Below, piece after piece: positions 10,115-18,687 of a stretch of DNA of 56,885 nt. Location: positions 1-56,885 of IMG/VR virus record IMGVR_UViG_3300030109_001059. One strand, given 5' to 3'. A program made the translations under genes and the position numbers. Positions within the stretch are counted from its first letter, which is position 1, and every line of letters begins with the position of its first letter. The notes under the pieces were generated by a model. The model did not search any database and was not told where the DNA came from. It was given only the letters and a program-made list of their open reading frames with translations. The DNA comes from a virus.

Positions 10115-12187
10115 ATGGCTATTCCTAATATTGATTGGAATAAGTTTGAAAATTTAGCTGAAACTGACGGAGATTATAAGTTTGCGCTTGAGTTGATTAG
10201 GTCGTTTGATGCGGAAAAAGCTACGTTGGATTCTCAAAGAAGAGTTGAAAATGAGTTGCGTGATTCACGTAATCAAAATATAGAGTTAGAACGTGCGGTA
10301 ATTATGGCGCATGAAGGTTTCCGTGAAAATGCTTATTCAGATCCTTTGCGTGGCGATGATGTGCCGACTATAGGGTTTGGGTTTACTGGTGGCGTTCAAC
10401 CTGACGACACTATGGATAAAGAAACAGCTCTTGCTCGTTTAGATCAAGAAATTGAAAAACATAGAGAAATTTTATTTGCTGAACTTGCATTGAATACCGC
10501 TAGTTTGCGTAAAGGTAGTAGCGATCAAGATTATATTAATAGGTTTGGTGATGGTTGGCAGTATGATTTTATTAGTTCGGAGGCTGATGGTGAAGAATAC
10601 GCTCCGTTGCCTTCAGGTGCTACTGAACCGTATGTTGAATTAGATCAATATAGTCATGTAACTATTTACGGGTTTGAGAATAGAGAAGAGTTGTTAGCTG
10701 CTGGGCAAGAAAGGTATCAGTCTTTAGATGCGAATACGCAAGCTGCGGTTATGTCAATTACGTATAATTATGGTTCTGCTGGTGGCCCAGATTTTGTTAA
10801 AGAAATTAATAAAGCTGTAGATACTGGCGATGTTTTAGCGTTAGCTGATTATATTGATAACACAGAATATGGTTTAGCTGCTAATGATGGCGGTGCTTTG
10901 TATGGCAGGCGAAATGATGAAGCTAATCTTATAAGAACTGGAAGAAGTAAAGAGGTTGCTGCACACGCAGCTACTGGCACGTTAAAAGAATTTGGTATGG
11001 GCGATCCGTTCCAAGGTGGTAGCGCTGCTCTTCCTAAAGACACGGGTTATGTTGGAGCTACTAGATCTCGCAATCAAGGTACTGCCCGACAAAACCGCAT
11101 GTCGTCTAGGGCATTTATGGCAGATGGTTCTTTACCTCCTTCTGGGACGCAAGCTCAACCTGCTCAAGAAACAACTTTAAGTAGTAGCGGACCGTTTTTA
11201 GGAGTTCCATCTTTTGCGGATACGTTAGGAGATGCAACTGGTTTAAGTGAACAATACGGTGCGTTTGGTTTCTTTATGTATGACCGTGACATAAGAGGTG
11301 ATTTATATATCGGGCTTGATATTAATGGTAACCCTGTTGCATATAACGATCCTTCAAAATTAATGGAAGTAGACGTTGTTACTTATATAGAATCAACCAA
11401 TATAGACCCGACTACTGAAAACGCTATGCTGTACCAAATTCCGAGTTTGTTGCGTAAAACTGAATGGGGTATGGAAAATAATTCACGTATGCGTGAGTTC
11501 GATGTTGAGTATCAAAAGAAGAGTGAAGCAGATCGTTTAGAATTTTTGCAAGCAACTATAGATCAAGTAAGCGATAGCCTTAGAGGTCTTGGGTATGAGT
11601 TATCTGACCAAGAAGTTTATAATTTAGCTTATCAGTTTCAAAGATTAAATGGCCCTGTTACACAAACAAATACTGATACGTTGTATAAAACTATTTTTGC
11701 TGAAATTGAAAATAAAGAAATGGTTAATGAGTTAAATGAATTTCAAGGAATGGTAGAAAATACTTTAGTAACTGCTGGCGATTATTATTTAAATATGAAT
11801 GAAGAACAAGCTAGAGAATATGCAGAGCAGTTGCTTACTGGTGATTTAACTCAAGAAGAATTTAAACAAATGTTGCAGGATCAGGCGTATATTGCTTATC
11901 CGCATTTAGAAGAGCAAGCTACAAAATTAGGGGTGACTCCTAAGCAGTTACTTTTTAATACTGAAACATCTATTGAGAATTTGTTAGGTAAGAAAGTTGA
12001 TTTGCGTGATAGTAAATGGAATCCGGTTATAAATTATGTTGATAATTCAGGTAGCCCTAGATTGATGACTACTTGGGAAGCAGAAAATTATGTGCGTTCT
12101 ACTGGGGATTATTTAGGTAGTAACAAAGGGCAAGAAAAGATATATAGTCTTGTTGATGCTTTAGCTGATTCGTTTGGAAGGGTTTAG
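10115..12187 (+). CDS. Virion-associated GH24 (T4-type) lysozyme fused to a long structural region
   Basis: 690 aa from the ATG at 10115, preferred over 10073 because GGGAGG lies just upstream and the longer form adds only a short hydrophobic tail. Residues about 60-300 carry a GH24 muramidase: Glu67 in AHEGF, Asp76 in AYSDP and Thr85 in PTIGFGF give the E...D...T catalytic triad, with a few extra residues before the Thr; SITYNYG and NRR-like segments follow. The last 400 residues are helical and unassigned. GPFLGVPS near residue 350 recurs at the start of the next protein. A cell-wall hydrolase embedded in a long virion-module protein suggests local peptidoglycan cleavage at entry. Confidence 0.8.
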   Translation: MAIPNIDWNKFENLAETDGDYKFALELIRSFDAEKATLDSQRRVENELRDSRNQNIELERAVIMAHEGFRENAYSDPLRGDDVPTIGFGFTGGVQPDDTMDKETALARLDQEIEKHREILFAELALNTASLRKGSSDQDYINRFGDGWQYDFISSEADGEEYAPLPSGATEPYVELDQYSHVTIYGFENREELLAAGQERYQSLDANTQAAVMSITYNYGSAGGPDFVKEINKAVDTGDVLALADYIDNTEYGLAANDGGALYGRRNDEANLIRTGRSKEVAAHAATGTLKEFGMGDPFQGGSAALPKDTGYVGATRSRNQGTARQNRMSSRAFMADGSLPPSGTQAQPAQETTLSSSGPFLGVPSFADTLGDATGLSEQYGAFGFFMYDRDIRGDLYIGLDINGNPVAYNDPSKLMEVDVVTYIESTNIDPTTENAMLYQIPSLLRKTEWGMENNSRMREFDVEYQKKSEADRLEFLQATIDQVSDSLRGLGYELSDQEVYNLAYQFQRLNGPVTQTNTDTLYKTIFAEIENKEMVNELNEFQGMVENTLVTAGDYYLNMNEEQAREYAEQLLTGDLTQEEFKQMLQDQAYIAYPHLEEQATKLGVTPKQLLFNTETSIENLLGKKVDLRDSKWNPVINYVDNSGSPRLMTTWEAENYVRSTGDYLGSNKGQEKIYSLVDALADSFGRV

Positions 12188-12189
12188 AT

Positions 12190-13155
12190 ATGGCAAATGG
12201 GCCGTTTTTAGGAGTGCCTTCGGAAGAAGAAATTAATGAGGCAATAGAACAAGAAACACAAGATAATTTGTATGTAGGGCAAAATCCTTTTATAAATCAA
12301 AATATACCAGTACCAGATACACCAGAATATAATGCAGACGAAGCATACGACATACTTGAAGACTTGTTAAATCAATATGATTTACCTTTATCTTTAGTAG
12401 ATACAATTAAAGAATGGGTTTCTTTAAATCTTTCAGTTCAGCAGATGACAATTCGGTTACGAGGAACAGATGAATATAAAGATCGGTTTGCTGGTATGGC
12501 TACTCGTAGAGAAAACGGTTTGAATCAAGTTTCAGAAGCTAGATACCTTGAATTAGAAAGTGGTTACGCTAGTGTTTTAGCTGAATTTGGTTTGCCTAAA
12601 TCTTTTTATGATTCGCCTGAAGATTTTGCGTCTTTTATAGGCAACGATGTTTCGCCTGAAGAATTTGCTACACGTACAGCGTTAGCAGCGCAAGCAGTAT
12701 CAGAAATTGATCCTAATTTAGATGAAGAGTTACGGCGGTTGTATCCAGAAATAGACGACGGAGATTTAATATCGTATTTCTTAGATCCTGATAGGGCCGT
12801 TACTTTAATGGAATTAAAACTGCAAATGACTGCTGCTGGGTTATCTTCTACAGCTAAAAGCACTTTAGGTGAAGGGTTTAGTACTGGTGTGGCTGAACAG
12901 TTAGCTAGGCAACCTGATGTGCAACCAGTTTCAGTGCGTGCTTTAGCATCTAGCGCTGGTTTAACACAGTCTACGTTAAGAAGCGAAGGCGTTTCTGTTG
13001 ATACGTTAGCTTCTTCTGCTTTTGGGTTAGACGCTGATGACGCTACTTTAGTTAGGCGTATACGTGAAAGAAGGCAACAGACGCAACAGTCTGGAGCTGG
13101 TGGTTTGTTGCAACAAACTGGTGCTTCTGGGCTAGGCGCTGCACAAATGGCTTAG
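12190..13155 (+). CDS. Hypothetical virion-module protein with N-terminal GPFLGVPS motif
   Basis: 321 aa, ATG two bases after the lysozyme stop. It opens MANGPFLGVPS, the same motif found inside the preceding lysozyme protein, so the two may share a docking signal or have split from one protein. The remainder is acidic and helical; the last 35 residues are Gln/Gly/Ala-rich. No enzyme motif seen. Probably a virion component. Confidence 0.65.
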   Translation: MANGPFLGVPSEEEINEAIEQETQDNLYVGQNPFINQNIPVPDTPEYNADEAYDILEDLLNQYDLPLSLVDTIKEWVSLNLSVQQMTIRLRGTDEYKDRFAGMATRRENGLNQVSEARYLELESGYASVLAEFGLPKSFYDSPEDFASFIGNDVSPEEFATRTALAAQAVSEIDPNLDEELRRLYPEIDDGDLISYFLDPDRAVTLMELKLQMTAAGLSSTAKSTLGEGFSTGVAEQLARQPDVQPVSVRALASSAGLTQSTLRSEGVSVDTLASSAFGLDADDATLVRRIRERRQQTQQSGAGGLLQQTGASGLGAAQMA

Positions 13156-13295
13156 GTTGTAGACACAAACCTTAATTCTTTATATATTTATATTTGTGAT
13201 CTGCCCCATTAAGAGGGTGAGCCGTTCACACACAAAAAAAATTAACTCCGCTAACATGCCACCGTTGTTAGCGTGTACCAGAGGTGAGTGACATA
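13156..13295 (+). promoter_or_regulatory. Leader region before scaffold gene, with small hairpin
   Basis: A 140-base non-coding gap between two co-directional genes. It contains an AT-rich run (TTATATATTTATATTTG) near 13180 that could hold a promoter, and a 7-bp inverted repeat CGCTAAC / GTTAGCG at 13249-13255 and 13267-13273 just before the scaffold ribosome site. No T-tract follows the hairpin, so a terminator is unlikely. Confidence 0.35.
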
Positions 13296-13763
13296 ATGGA
13301 AAATGAGTCTACAGAAACCGAAGAAGTTTCTAGTACTGAATCCAAACCAAATTGGCGTAGAGAACTTGAAGCGAAAGCTGCGAGGGCTACTGAGCTTGAA
13401 GCGCAAGTTGAGCAGATGCAACGTAAAGAAGTGTTCCGTGATGCTGGCTTAGATCCATCTAATAAGATGACTGAGTATTTCATGAAAGGCTACGAAGGCG
13501 AGCTATCTGTTCAAGCGATACAAGCTGAGGCTAACGATGCTGGGTTGTCTGCTATGACGACTACAGCTAGTATCGGCAATTTGGCAGAGCAGCAGGCGCA
13601 AGCAAATCAGTTTGAAACGGAGCGTAGAATCCAACAAGCTGGCGATGATGCTGGTCCTGTGGCAGATGCTAACCTTATTGAGTTAATTAAACAAACTAAA
13701 AACCCTGAAGAATTACGGGCAATTTGGGAATCTAATGGCGGTACTTGGAACGCAATGGTGTAA
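13296..13763 (+). CDS. Putative scaffolding protein (part A)
   Basis: 156 aa from ATG 13296, chosen over GTG 13284 because AGGTGAG sits at a suitable distance. Small, acidic at the N-terminus (MENESTETEEVSS), then a coiled coil around residues 25-50 (ELEAKAARATELEAQ) and a helical Gln-rich centre. This composition and the position directly before the major capsid gene are typical of scaffolds, which template the procapsid and leave before or during DNA filling. Short compared with many scaffolds. Confidence 0.65.
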   Translation: MENESTETEEVSSTESKPNWRRELEAKAARATELEAQVEQMQRKEVFRDAGLDPSNKMTEYFMKGYEGELSVQAIQAEANDAGLSAMTTTASIGNLAEQQAQANQFETERRIQQAGDDAGPVADANLIELIKQTKNPEELRAIWESNGGTWNAMV

Positions 13764-13794
13764 GTAGGCTCCAAACTTAATTGGAGAAACTACA

Positions 13795-14733
13795 ATGGCA
13801 ACTACAGGAACGGGACAAGTAAGTTCCGATACCGCCGCATTTGAACAGTTAGCGTATTTCGCTCTCCGTTCACAACCTATGTTTGAGATGGTATGTGACG
13901 TAAAGTCAACTAACCAGTCTCATGCAGGTGCTAGCGTCCAATTCAACATTTATAGTGACCTTTCTCAAGCTACATCAGCTCTCACTGAAGCCAGTGACGT
14001 AACTGCTGTTGCGCTTGGTGATTCAACGGTTACTGTAACTCTTGCTGAATATGGTAACGCTGTCACCACAACCGCTAAACTCCGTGGAACCAGCTTCTTA
14101 AACGTAGACGCTGACGCTGCGAACATTATCGGTTACAACATGGCCAACAGCCTCGACAATATCGTTCACGGTATTCTTGTCGCTGGAAGCAACGTGCTGT
14201 ACGGTGGCGATGCCACAGCTACAGGAGAACTAGCAGCAGGCGATATTATGACCGCTGCTCTTGTCCGTAAAGCTGTTGCTAATGCCCGTGCTGCATCTGC
14301 ACCTACTTTTGATGGAGGCGTTTACGTTGGATTTATCCACCCTGACGTTTCCTACGATTTACGAAATGCTACTACGGTAACTGACGTAATCGCACACCAA
14401 AACCAGCAAGACGCTGGCGCTATCCGAACAGGTAGCATTGGTGTTTATGGTGGTGTTGACTTCATTGAAACCCCACGTTTGGACATTGGTACAAACGCTG
14501 GTGCTTCTAATGTTGACGAGTATGAAACCATTATCTGTGGTAAGCAAGCTATGGCAAAAGCCGTTAGCCGTGCAGCCGGATTTGGTGAAGACCCCAGTGT
14601 CGTATTTGGTCCTACAACTGATCTCCTCCGACGTTTCAACCACGTTGGCTGGTATCACCTTGTTGGGTACTCACGATTCCGTGAAGCATCCATCAGAAGG
14701 ATTGAATCTTCATCCTCAATAGGCGCTAACTAA
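13795..14733 (+). CDS. Major capsid protein (part A)
   Basis: 312 aa, with a GGAGAAAC ribosome site before the ATG. The features fit the HK97-fold capsid proteins of small phages: no Cys-rich or membrane segments, beta-rich FNIYSDLSQAT near residue 45, YGNAVTTTAKLRG, and a C-terminal region with FGEDPSVVFGPT and GWYHLVGYSRFRE. It lies after the scaffold and before a strong terminator, the usual place for the most abundant virion protein. Codons here are more C/G-ending than in flanking part A genes, as expected for high expression. It is only distantly comparable with the second capsid protein at 51092-52054. Confidence 0.8.
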   Translation: MATTGTGQVSSDTAAFEQLAYFALRSQPMFEMVCDVKSTNQSHAGASVQFNIYSDLSQATSALTEASDVTAVALGDSTVTVTLAEYGNAVTTTAKLRGTSFLNVDADAANIIGYNMANSLDNIVHGILVAGSNVLYGGDATATGELAAGDIMTAALVRKAVANARAASAPTFDGGVYVGFIHPDVSYDLRNATTVTDVIAHQNQQDAGAIRTGSIGVYGGVDFIETPRLDIGTNAGASNVDEYETIICGKQAMAKAVSRAAGFGEDPSVVFGPTTDLLRRFNHVGWYHLVGYSRFREASIRRIESSSSIGAN

Positions 14734-14752
14734 TAGCTCCTAACGATAGTTT

Positions 14753-14798
14753 GGGAAGGCTAACTTTACTGGGAGGTTGGCCTTCCCTCTATCTTTTA
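14753..14798 (+). terminator. Rho-independent terminator after capsid gene
   Basis: Inverted repeat GGGAAGGCTAAC ... GGTTGGCCTTCCC (14753-14787) with one mismatch, followed by TCTATCTTTT. It lies 20 bases after the capsid stop and would uncouple abundant capsid transcription from the tail genes. Confidence 0.75.
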
Positions 14799-14826
14799 AT
14801 GTGTTAGTATATTATTATTAACGGTT

Positions 14827-14913
14827 ATGGAAGACGAACAAGTAGATGTGGTTATAACTGCTGAGACGATACAAGCCAGTGTTGTAACTGATAAGGAGAA
14901 CGCTGATGGCTAG
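14827..14913 (+). CDS. Possible 28-aa acidic peptide
   Basis: ATG to TAG, product MEDEQVDVVITAETIQASV plus nine residues. It overlaps the next gene's start by eight bases, a typical coupling arrangement, and the AAGGAG inside it serves the next gene. No clear ribosome site of its own. It may be a real small protein or just leader sequence. Confidence 0.3.
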   Translation: MEDEQVDVVITAETIQASVVTDKENADG

Positions 14914-15334
14914 CGGACTTTATGGGATAACGTTCCTAAACGCTTTAAAAAATACTCTTGCGTTAGATTTAGACAGCGACACTATTAAAATAATGTTAGT
15001 TACGTCGTCGTATACGCCTGATTTTGGAGCGCACGATTTTAAAGCTGATGTAAGTAATGAAGTTTCTGGAACTAATTATACTGCTGGTGGTAATACGTTA
15101 AGTAGTTTGGCTTTGACTCAGACAGGTGGCACTATTAAGTTTGATGCTGCCGATACGTCATGGTCATCTGCGACGATTACAGACGCTAGAGGCGCTGTGA
15201 TTTATGACGATTCTTTAACTGATGATCCGCTTATTGCGTATATTGATTTTGGTGCTAATTTTTCGTCGAGTAATGGCACGTTTACAATTGCGTTTAATGC
15301 TGGTGGTATTTTCACGATTGATTTAACTCCGTAG
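14906..15334 (+). CDS. Small beta-rich virion protein
   Basis: 142 aa, AAGGAG before the ATG. It begins MASGLYGITFLNALKNT and is rich in Ser, Thr, Gly and Asp with alternating beta pattern; no membrane segment or Cys. Proteins of this look are frequent next to fibre genes in aquatic phages, but I cannot name a function. Position after the capsid terminator and before an S74 fibre suggests a tail or decoration protein. Confidence 0.6.
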   Translation: MASGLYGITFLNALKNTLALDLDSDTIKIMLVTSSYTPDFGAHDFKADVSNEVSGTNYTAGGNTLSSLALTQTGGTIKFDAADTSWSSATITDARGAVIYDDSLTDDPLIAYIDFGANFSSSNGTFTIAFNAGGIFTIDLTP

Positions 15335-15342
15335 GAGGGTGA

Positions 15343-16368
15343 ATGGCTGCAACAAATTATCCAAGTAGTTTAGATAGCACAAGTAATCTTCCGAGTAGTA
15401 TTTCTGAAACTGCTAATCTTAATTCACCTAATCATGCTGATATGCATGAGGTTACGAATACGGCGATTGTTCAAATTGAGGAGAAGGTAGGTACTGGTGA
15501 TACTACTGCTTCTACTGGCGCTGTTCTTATAGGTACTGGTTCTGGGGCTTCTGCTTGGGATACGTCACCTACGTTTCTTGGCGATGTAACTGTTGGCGTT
15601 AATGATACTGGCCATGACGTTAAGTTCTTTGGTGCTTCTGCGGATCATTGGATGCTTTGGGATCAAGCGTATGATGCTTTAGTTCTAACTCAAGATAGCG
15701 GTATATATTTTTATGATAGAGGTGGCGAAAGAATTGTAGCTGCTGGTGATGGGCATTTAACTATGGATGCTGGTACTACGTTGGATTTCACAGCACCAAC
15801 GATTGATTTGAATGCTTCTACAATAGTTACTATAGATGGTGACGTTGACCTTAACGGCGCTTTAGATGTTTCTGGCACTTTAAAAGTTGCTAATGGGTCT
15901 GACAGCGCCCCTTCTTTAACGTTTGCTAGTGACCCTGATCTTGGTTTTTTTCGATCAGCAGCAAACAACATGGGTTTTAAAGCTACGTTACCTACAGTTA
16001 CAAGTTACACAACGTTACGTCGAGGAGAAGACGCTAGTGGCAGGACGTTAGTAATAGGTGCAGATAGTTCGTCAAAACGGTATAAAGAAAATATTGAAAA
16101 CTTTACCAAATCAGATTGGGAAAATGTTTACAATTTACAAGCTGTAAAGTTTAACTGGAAAGAAGAAATAAACGCACAACGTACACGATCATTTGGTTTA
16201 ATAGCAGAAGACGTAGCCGAACAAATCCCAGAACTAGGCGTTTACCGTGTTGTCGATAGTGAAGGCGACACTCCTGTCGTTGACTCAGTAAACTACGAAC
16301 AACTATGCGTGTATTTGCTTGAAGTTGTTAAAGATCTAAATAGCCGTTTAAAAACATTAGAAGGATAA
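15343..16368 (+). CDS. Tail fibre with C-terminal S74 self-cleaving chaperone
   Basis: 341 aa. The N-terminal region has the motif TVGVNDTGHDVKFFGAS (about residue 85), shared with the fibres at 17460 and 55410, probably a conserved attachment module. The middle is beta-rich. The last about 100 residues are an S74 intramolecular chaperone: SSSKRYKENI gives the catalytic Ser-Lys region, FGLIAEDVAEQIPELG is the family core, and it ends in a coiled coil (LLEVVKDLNSRLKTLEG). Such domains trimerise the fibre and cut themselves off. A second S74 protein occurs at 54616-55410. Confidence 0.85.
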   Translation: MAATNYPSSLDSTSNLPSSISETANLNSPNHADMHEVTNTAIVQIEEKVGTGDTTASTGAVLIGTGSGASAWDTSPTFLGDVTVGVNDTGHDVKFFGASADHWMLWDQAYDALVLTQDSGIYFYDRGGERIVAAGDGHLTMDAGTTLDFTAPTIDLNASTIVTIDGDVDLNGALDVSGTLKVANGSDSAPSLTFASDPDLGFFRSAANNMGFKATLPTVTSYTTLRRGEDASGRTLVIGADSSSKRYKENIENFTKSDWENVYNLQAVKFNWKEEINAQRTRSFGLIAEDVAEQIPELGVYRVVDSEGDTPVVDSVNYEQLCVYLLEVVKDLNSRLKTLEG

Positions 16369-16370
16369 TA

Positions 16371-16502
16371 ATGGAACTCAGCCCAGTAGAGATACTTCAA
16401 GAAGTAGAAAGACAATTTCCGCTACAACTACAAATCTGCGTACAAGCAGTACAAATCAGAAAGTTACAAGAGCCACCAGAAAATGATACCGACAACGAAT
16501 AG
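16371..16502 (+). CDS. Small fibre-linked protein, 43 aa (paralogue of 18520-18687)
   Basis: ATG two bases after the S74 fibre stop. The product MELSPVEILQEVERQFPLQ... has the core EILQEV-x7-P-x4-I-x-VQAVQIRKL, matching the 55-aa protein at 18520-18687 (AILQEIQ...P...ISVQAVRISAL). Two copies next to fibre genes in the two halves argue for a real gene and a conserved fibre-linked role, perhaps a chaperone; the role is inference. Confidence 0.6.
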   Translation: MELSPVEILQEVERQFPLQLQICVQAVQIRKLQEPPENDTDNE

Positions 16503-17208
16503 CAGTATAAATACTAAACTTCTACACCCTGAGTTTAAACGCAGGTTAGAAGCGTTTTTTGCAGATGACAGAATTTCTGGCCGTGTCAAGGTAGTATCTG
16601 CTGTACGTACTTACGCACAACAAAAATACTTGTACGACGGATACAAAAGCGGTAGGGCAGGTTTTAACCTAGCAGCTAACCCTGACCGTAAAACAGCGTC
16701 AGGCTTTCAGGGTTCGTATCACATGCAGCAACCAGCGTTTGATAACTGGGGTTATGCCGTTGACTTTAGAATTACTGGGCGTGGTATCAGTACTTCTCAA
16801 GTAAACGCTATAGCTAAATCTTATGGTATGGTTGCATACGTTAGAGGAGAGTGGTGGCATCACCAGCCTTGCAAGGTAGTTAAGGGCAAGATTCAGTGGT
16901 TTGATGCTCCGGCTTTGAAGGGAACGAAAGCTAAGAAGAAAGTTAAGCAAGACCTTAAGGGTATCGGCGCTGCGTTAGCTGAGATAGAAGATTTGATTCG
17001 ACGGCATCCGTTGAAGAAGGGTTCTAAGGGGCAGCCTGTGAAAGTAGTTCAGGGGCTTCTTGGTAATAAGGGGTTTTATCGGTACAAAGTTGATGGGGAT
17101 TTTGGAAGGCTTACGCATAAGGCTGTTGTGGAGTTTCAGAAGCGTCGTCTATTATATGTTGATGGGATTGTTGGTCCTAATACTTGGAAGGCTTTATTGA
17201 GAAAATGA
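16483..17208 (+). CDS. Endolysin: M15 (VanY-like) D,D-peptidase with peptidoglycan-binding domain
   Basis: 241 aa, starting inside the previous gene with a 20-base overlap. Residues 1-135 resemble M15 zinc carboxypeptidases: SAVRTYAQQ (39-47), His80 in GSYH, Asp94 in WGYAVDF and Glu123-His126 in EWWH. The spacing from His80 to Asp94 is longer than the usual SxHxxGxAxD. Residues 175-241 are a PG_binding_1 repeat domain (KGSKGQPVKVVQGLL, VDGDFGRLT, VDGIVGPNTW). It would cut the peptide stems of peptidoglycan at lysis. A holin gene follows. Part B instead uses an amidase (26139-26912) with the same binding domain. Confidence 0.85.
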   Translation: MIPTTNSSINTKLLHPEFKRRLEAFFADDRISGRVKVVSAVRTYAQQKYLYDGYKSGRAGFNLAANPDRKTASGFQGSYHMQQPAFDNWGYAVDFRITGRGISTSQVNAIAKSYGMVAYVRGEWWHHQPCKVVKGKIQWFDAPALKGTKAKKKVKQDLKGIGAALAEIEDLIRRHPLKKGSKGQPVKVVQGLLGNKGFYRYKVDGDFGRLTHKAVVEFQKRRLLYVDGIVGPNTWKALLRK

Positions 17209-17450
17209 AAGAATATTTAGATTTACTTGAACGCTGCGGAGCGACTTTCGTACAAGCAGCAGTAGCCACGATCAGTGGTAACTCCTTCCTTGAGATGGGC
17301 GTAAGCAACTGGAAACTTGTTGTAGCTTCTGGGTTTGCTGCCGTGTTATCTGTTCTTAAAGGTTGGGCTGCTACTAAAGTTGGAGATAGTTCGTTCTCGT
17401 TGGTTGGTCGTAAGACTCAATCTGAGGAGATTCTTTACGGAGAAGAATAG
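17205..17450 (+). CDS. Holin-like membrane protein (part A)
   Basis: 81 aa from ATG 17205, which overlaps the endolysin stop (ATGA). One or two weakly hydrophobic helices (GATFVQAAVATISG and KLVVASGFAAVLSVLKG) followed by a charged tail fit the r1t-type phage holin pattern, ERxxxTFxQA then a membrane segment. It would release the M15 endolysin. A related layout occurs at 28370-28558. Confidence 0.7.
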   Translation: MKEYLDLLERCGATFVQAAVATISGNSFLEMGVSNWKLVVASGFAAVLSVLKGWAATKVGDSSFSLVGRKTQSEEILYGEE

Positions 17451-17459
17451 GGGTGTTGT

Positions 17460-18233
17460 ATGGCTACAAATTTCCCTAGTAGTTTAGATACTTCGACTCA
17501 GCAGCCGACAATTGCTGCGTCGGATGAGATGGATGATTCTGGTAAGGAACATGATGTTGTTCATACAAATCATTCTGGTGCGATTATTGCGTTAGAGACG
17601 AAGTTGGGTACTGGTGATTCTAATGCTGTTGCTGATGCTGTGCTTATGGGTACTGGTTCTGGTACGTCTGCGTGGGATACTTCTCCTACGTTTAAGGGTG
17701 CGTTGACTGTCGGTGTTAATGGTACTGGGCATGATGTAATTTTCTACGGAGCGACAGCCGACACTAGTTACTTTTGGTGGGACGAAAGCGACGACAGAAT
17801 GGTGGTCAGTGGGAAGGTAGAATTTGTTGGCGACGGCGCTTGGAAAACATGGACTCCAACATGGGGCAACGTATCAATCGGAAATGCGACAGTAGTTGCA
17901 CAATACGTTCAGCTCGACGAATGGGTATTCGTAAAAATGAGAGCTGTAGCAGGTAGTGGGACTGGTTATTCGTCAGGGTCTATGTCCGTGTCACTTCCAG
18001 TGGCAGCAGAGGGTAATACTAGCTACCAATGGCTAACCTGTGCGTTAGCTCCAGACGGAGGAACGCTTTATGAAGGGCCAGTTCTGACTTCAGGGTCTTC
18101 AGCGTTTCTTTGCACTGAGGTTGCAAGTAGCACTTACGCTTCTTTGACGAATGCCAACGGTGGTACAAGTGTTCCAGCAGGGTGGAACACAAGCGGAATT
18201 ATTCACATGAACGGATGGTATCGGGCAGCATGA
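17460..18233 (+). CDS. Tail fibre/adhesin, chimeric junction candidate
   Basis: 257 aa. The N-terminus MATNFPSSLDTSTQQP resembles that of the 15343 fibre (NYPSSLDSTS), then comes [18 protein letters not shown], then a receptor-side region ([15 protein letters not shown], then beta-rich to HMNGWYRAA). Bases 17761-17987 are nearly identical to the last 227 bases of the window. The N-terminal part therefore belongs with part A genes and the C-terminal part may belong with part B, so this CDS may be a natural mosaic or an assembly join. Followed by a fibre-assembly-type protein in TGATG overlap. Confidence 0.75.
   Translation: MATNFPSSLDTSTQQPTIAASDEMDDSGKEHDVVHTNHSGAIIALETKLGTGDSNAVADAVLMGTGSGTSAWDTSPTFKGALTVGVNGTGHDVIFYGATADTSYFWWDESDDRMVVSGKVEFVGDGAWKTWTPTWGNVSIGNATVVAQYVQLDEWVFVKMRAVAGSGTGYSSGSMSVSLPVAAEGNTSYQWLTCALAPDGGTLYEGPVLTSGSSAFLCTEVASSTYASLTNANGGTSVPAGWNTSGIIHMNGWYRAA
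17761..17987 (+). repeat. 227-bp direct repeat, copy 1 (fibre segment)
   Basis: Matches 56659-56885 at a constant offset of 38,898 with three mismatches; 17880-17987 is exact for 108 bases and ends where the window ends. Similarity falls quickly upstream of 17761. Confidence 0.95.
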
Positions 18234-18520
18234 TGATCCAAATAGGTTTAGAACCAGCACATGGAGTTTACAATTCTGGGACCGAACAGTGGGAGGATGG
18301 TACTGACGGCCCAATGAGTGACGCTCAATGGGTGGCCATGCTCAGACGAGAAAGAGATCGTCGCCTAGTAACTTCTGACTGGACTCAAACAGCAGACAGC
18401 CCATTGTCTGATTCTAAAAAAGTTGAATGGGCTTCATATAGGACAGCATTGAGAAATTTGCCTGCAACTGCTACCTTGGGAATGGTTGTAGAGTTTCCTG
18501 ACCCACCTGAAGGAGCGTAA
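18230..18520 (+). CDS. Tail-fibre assembly/chaperone-like protein
   Basis: 96 aa from ATG 18230, overlapping the fibre stop. The pattern LRRERDRRLVTSDWTQTAD then WASYRTALRNLP is the common C-terminal signature of small phage fibre-assembly or tail-associated proteins (DUF4376-like). It ends in an acidic, Pro-rich tail. It lies between a fibre and a giant virion protein, consistent with helping fibre folding or attachment; the exact role is inferred. Confidence 0.65.
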   Translation: MMIQIGLEPAHGVYNSGTEQWEDGTDGPMSDAQWVAMLRRERDRRLVTSDWTQTADSPLSDSKKVEWASYRTALRNLPATATLGMVVEFPDPPEGA

Positions 18521-18687
18521 TGGAAGAACAATTACCGCAAGAAGCGATACTACAAGAAATACAAGCACGTTACCCACAGGAGTTTCTTATTTCTGTGCAA
18601 GCTGTGCGTATCTCTGCGTTGCTTAACCACATGAAAGAGTGTGAATGTGAGCATTGTAGGGCGCATGCTGGGACATTAGAGGGTTAA
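18520..18687 (+). CDS. Small fibre-linked protein, 55 aa (paralogue of 16371-16502)
   Basis: TAATG overlap with the preceding gene. MEEQLPQEAILQEIQARYP continues with ISVQAVRIS, matching the 43-aa part A protein, and adds a Cys-rich end CECEHCRAH that could bind zinc. Its last bases contain one copy of the bipartite upstream motif (18669-18694). Confidence 0.65.
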   Translation: MEEQLPQEAILQEIQARYPQEFLISVQAVRISALLNHMKECECEHCRAHAGTLEG

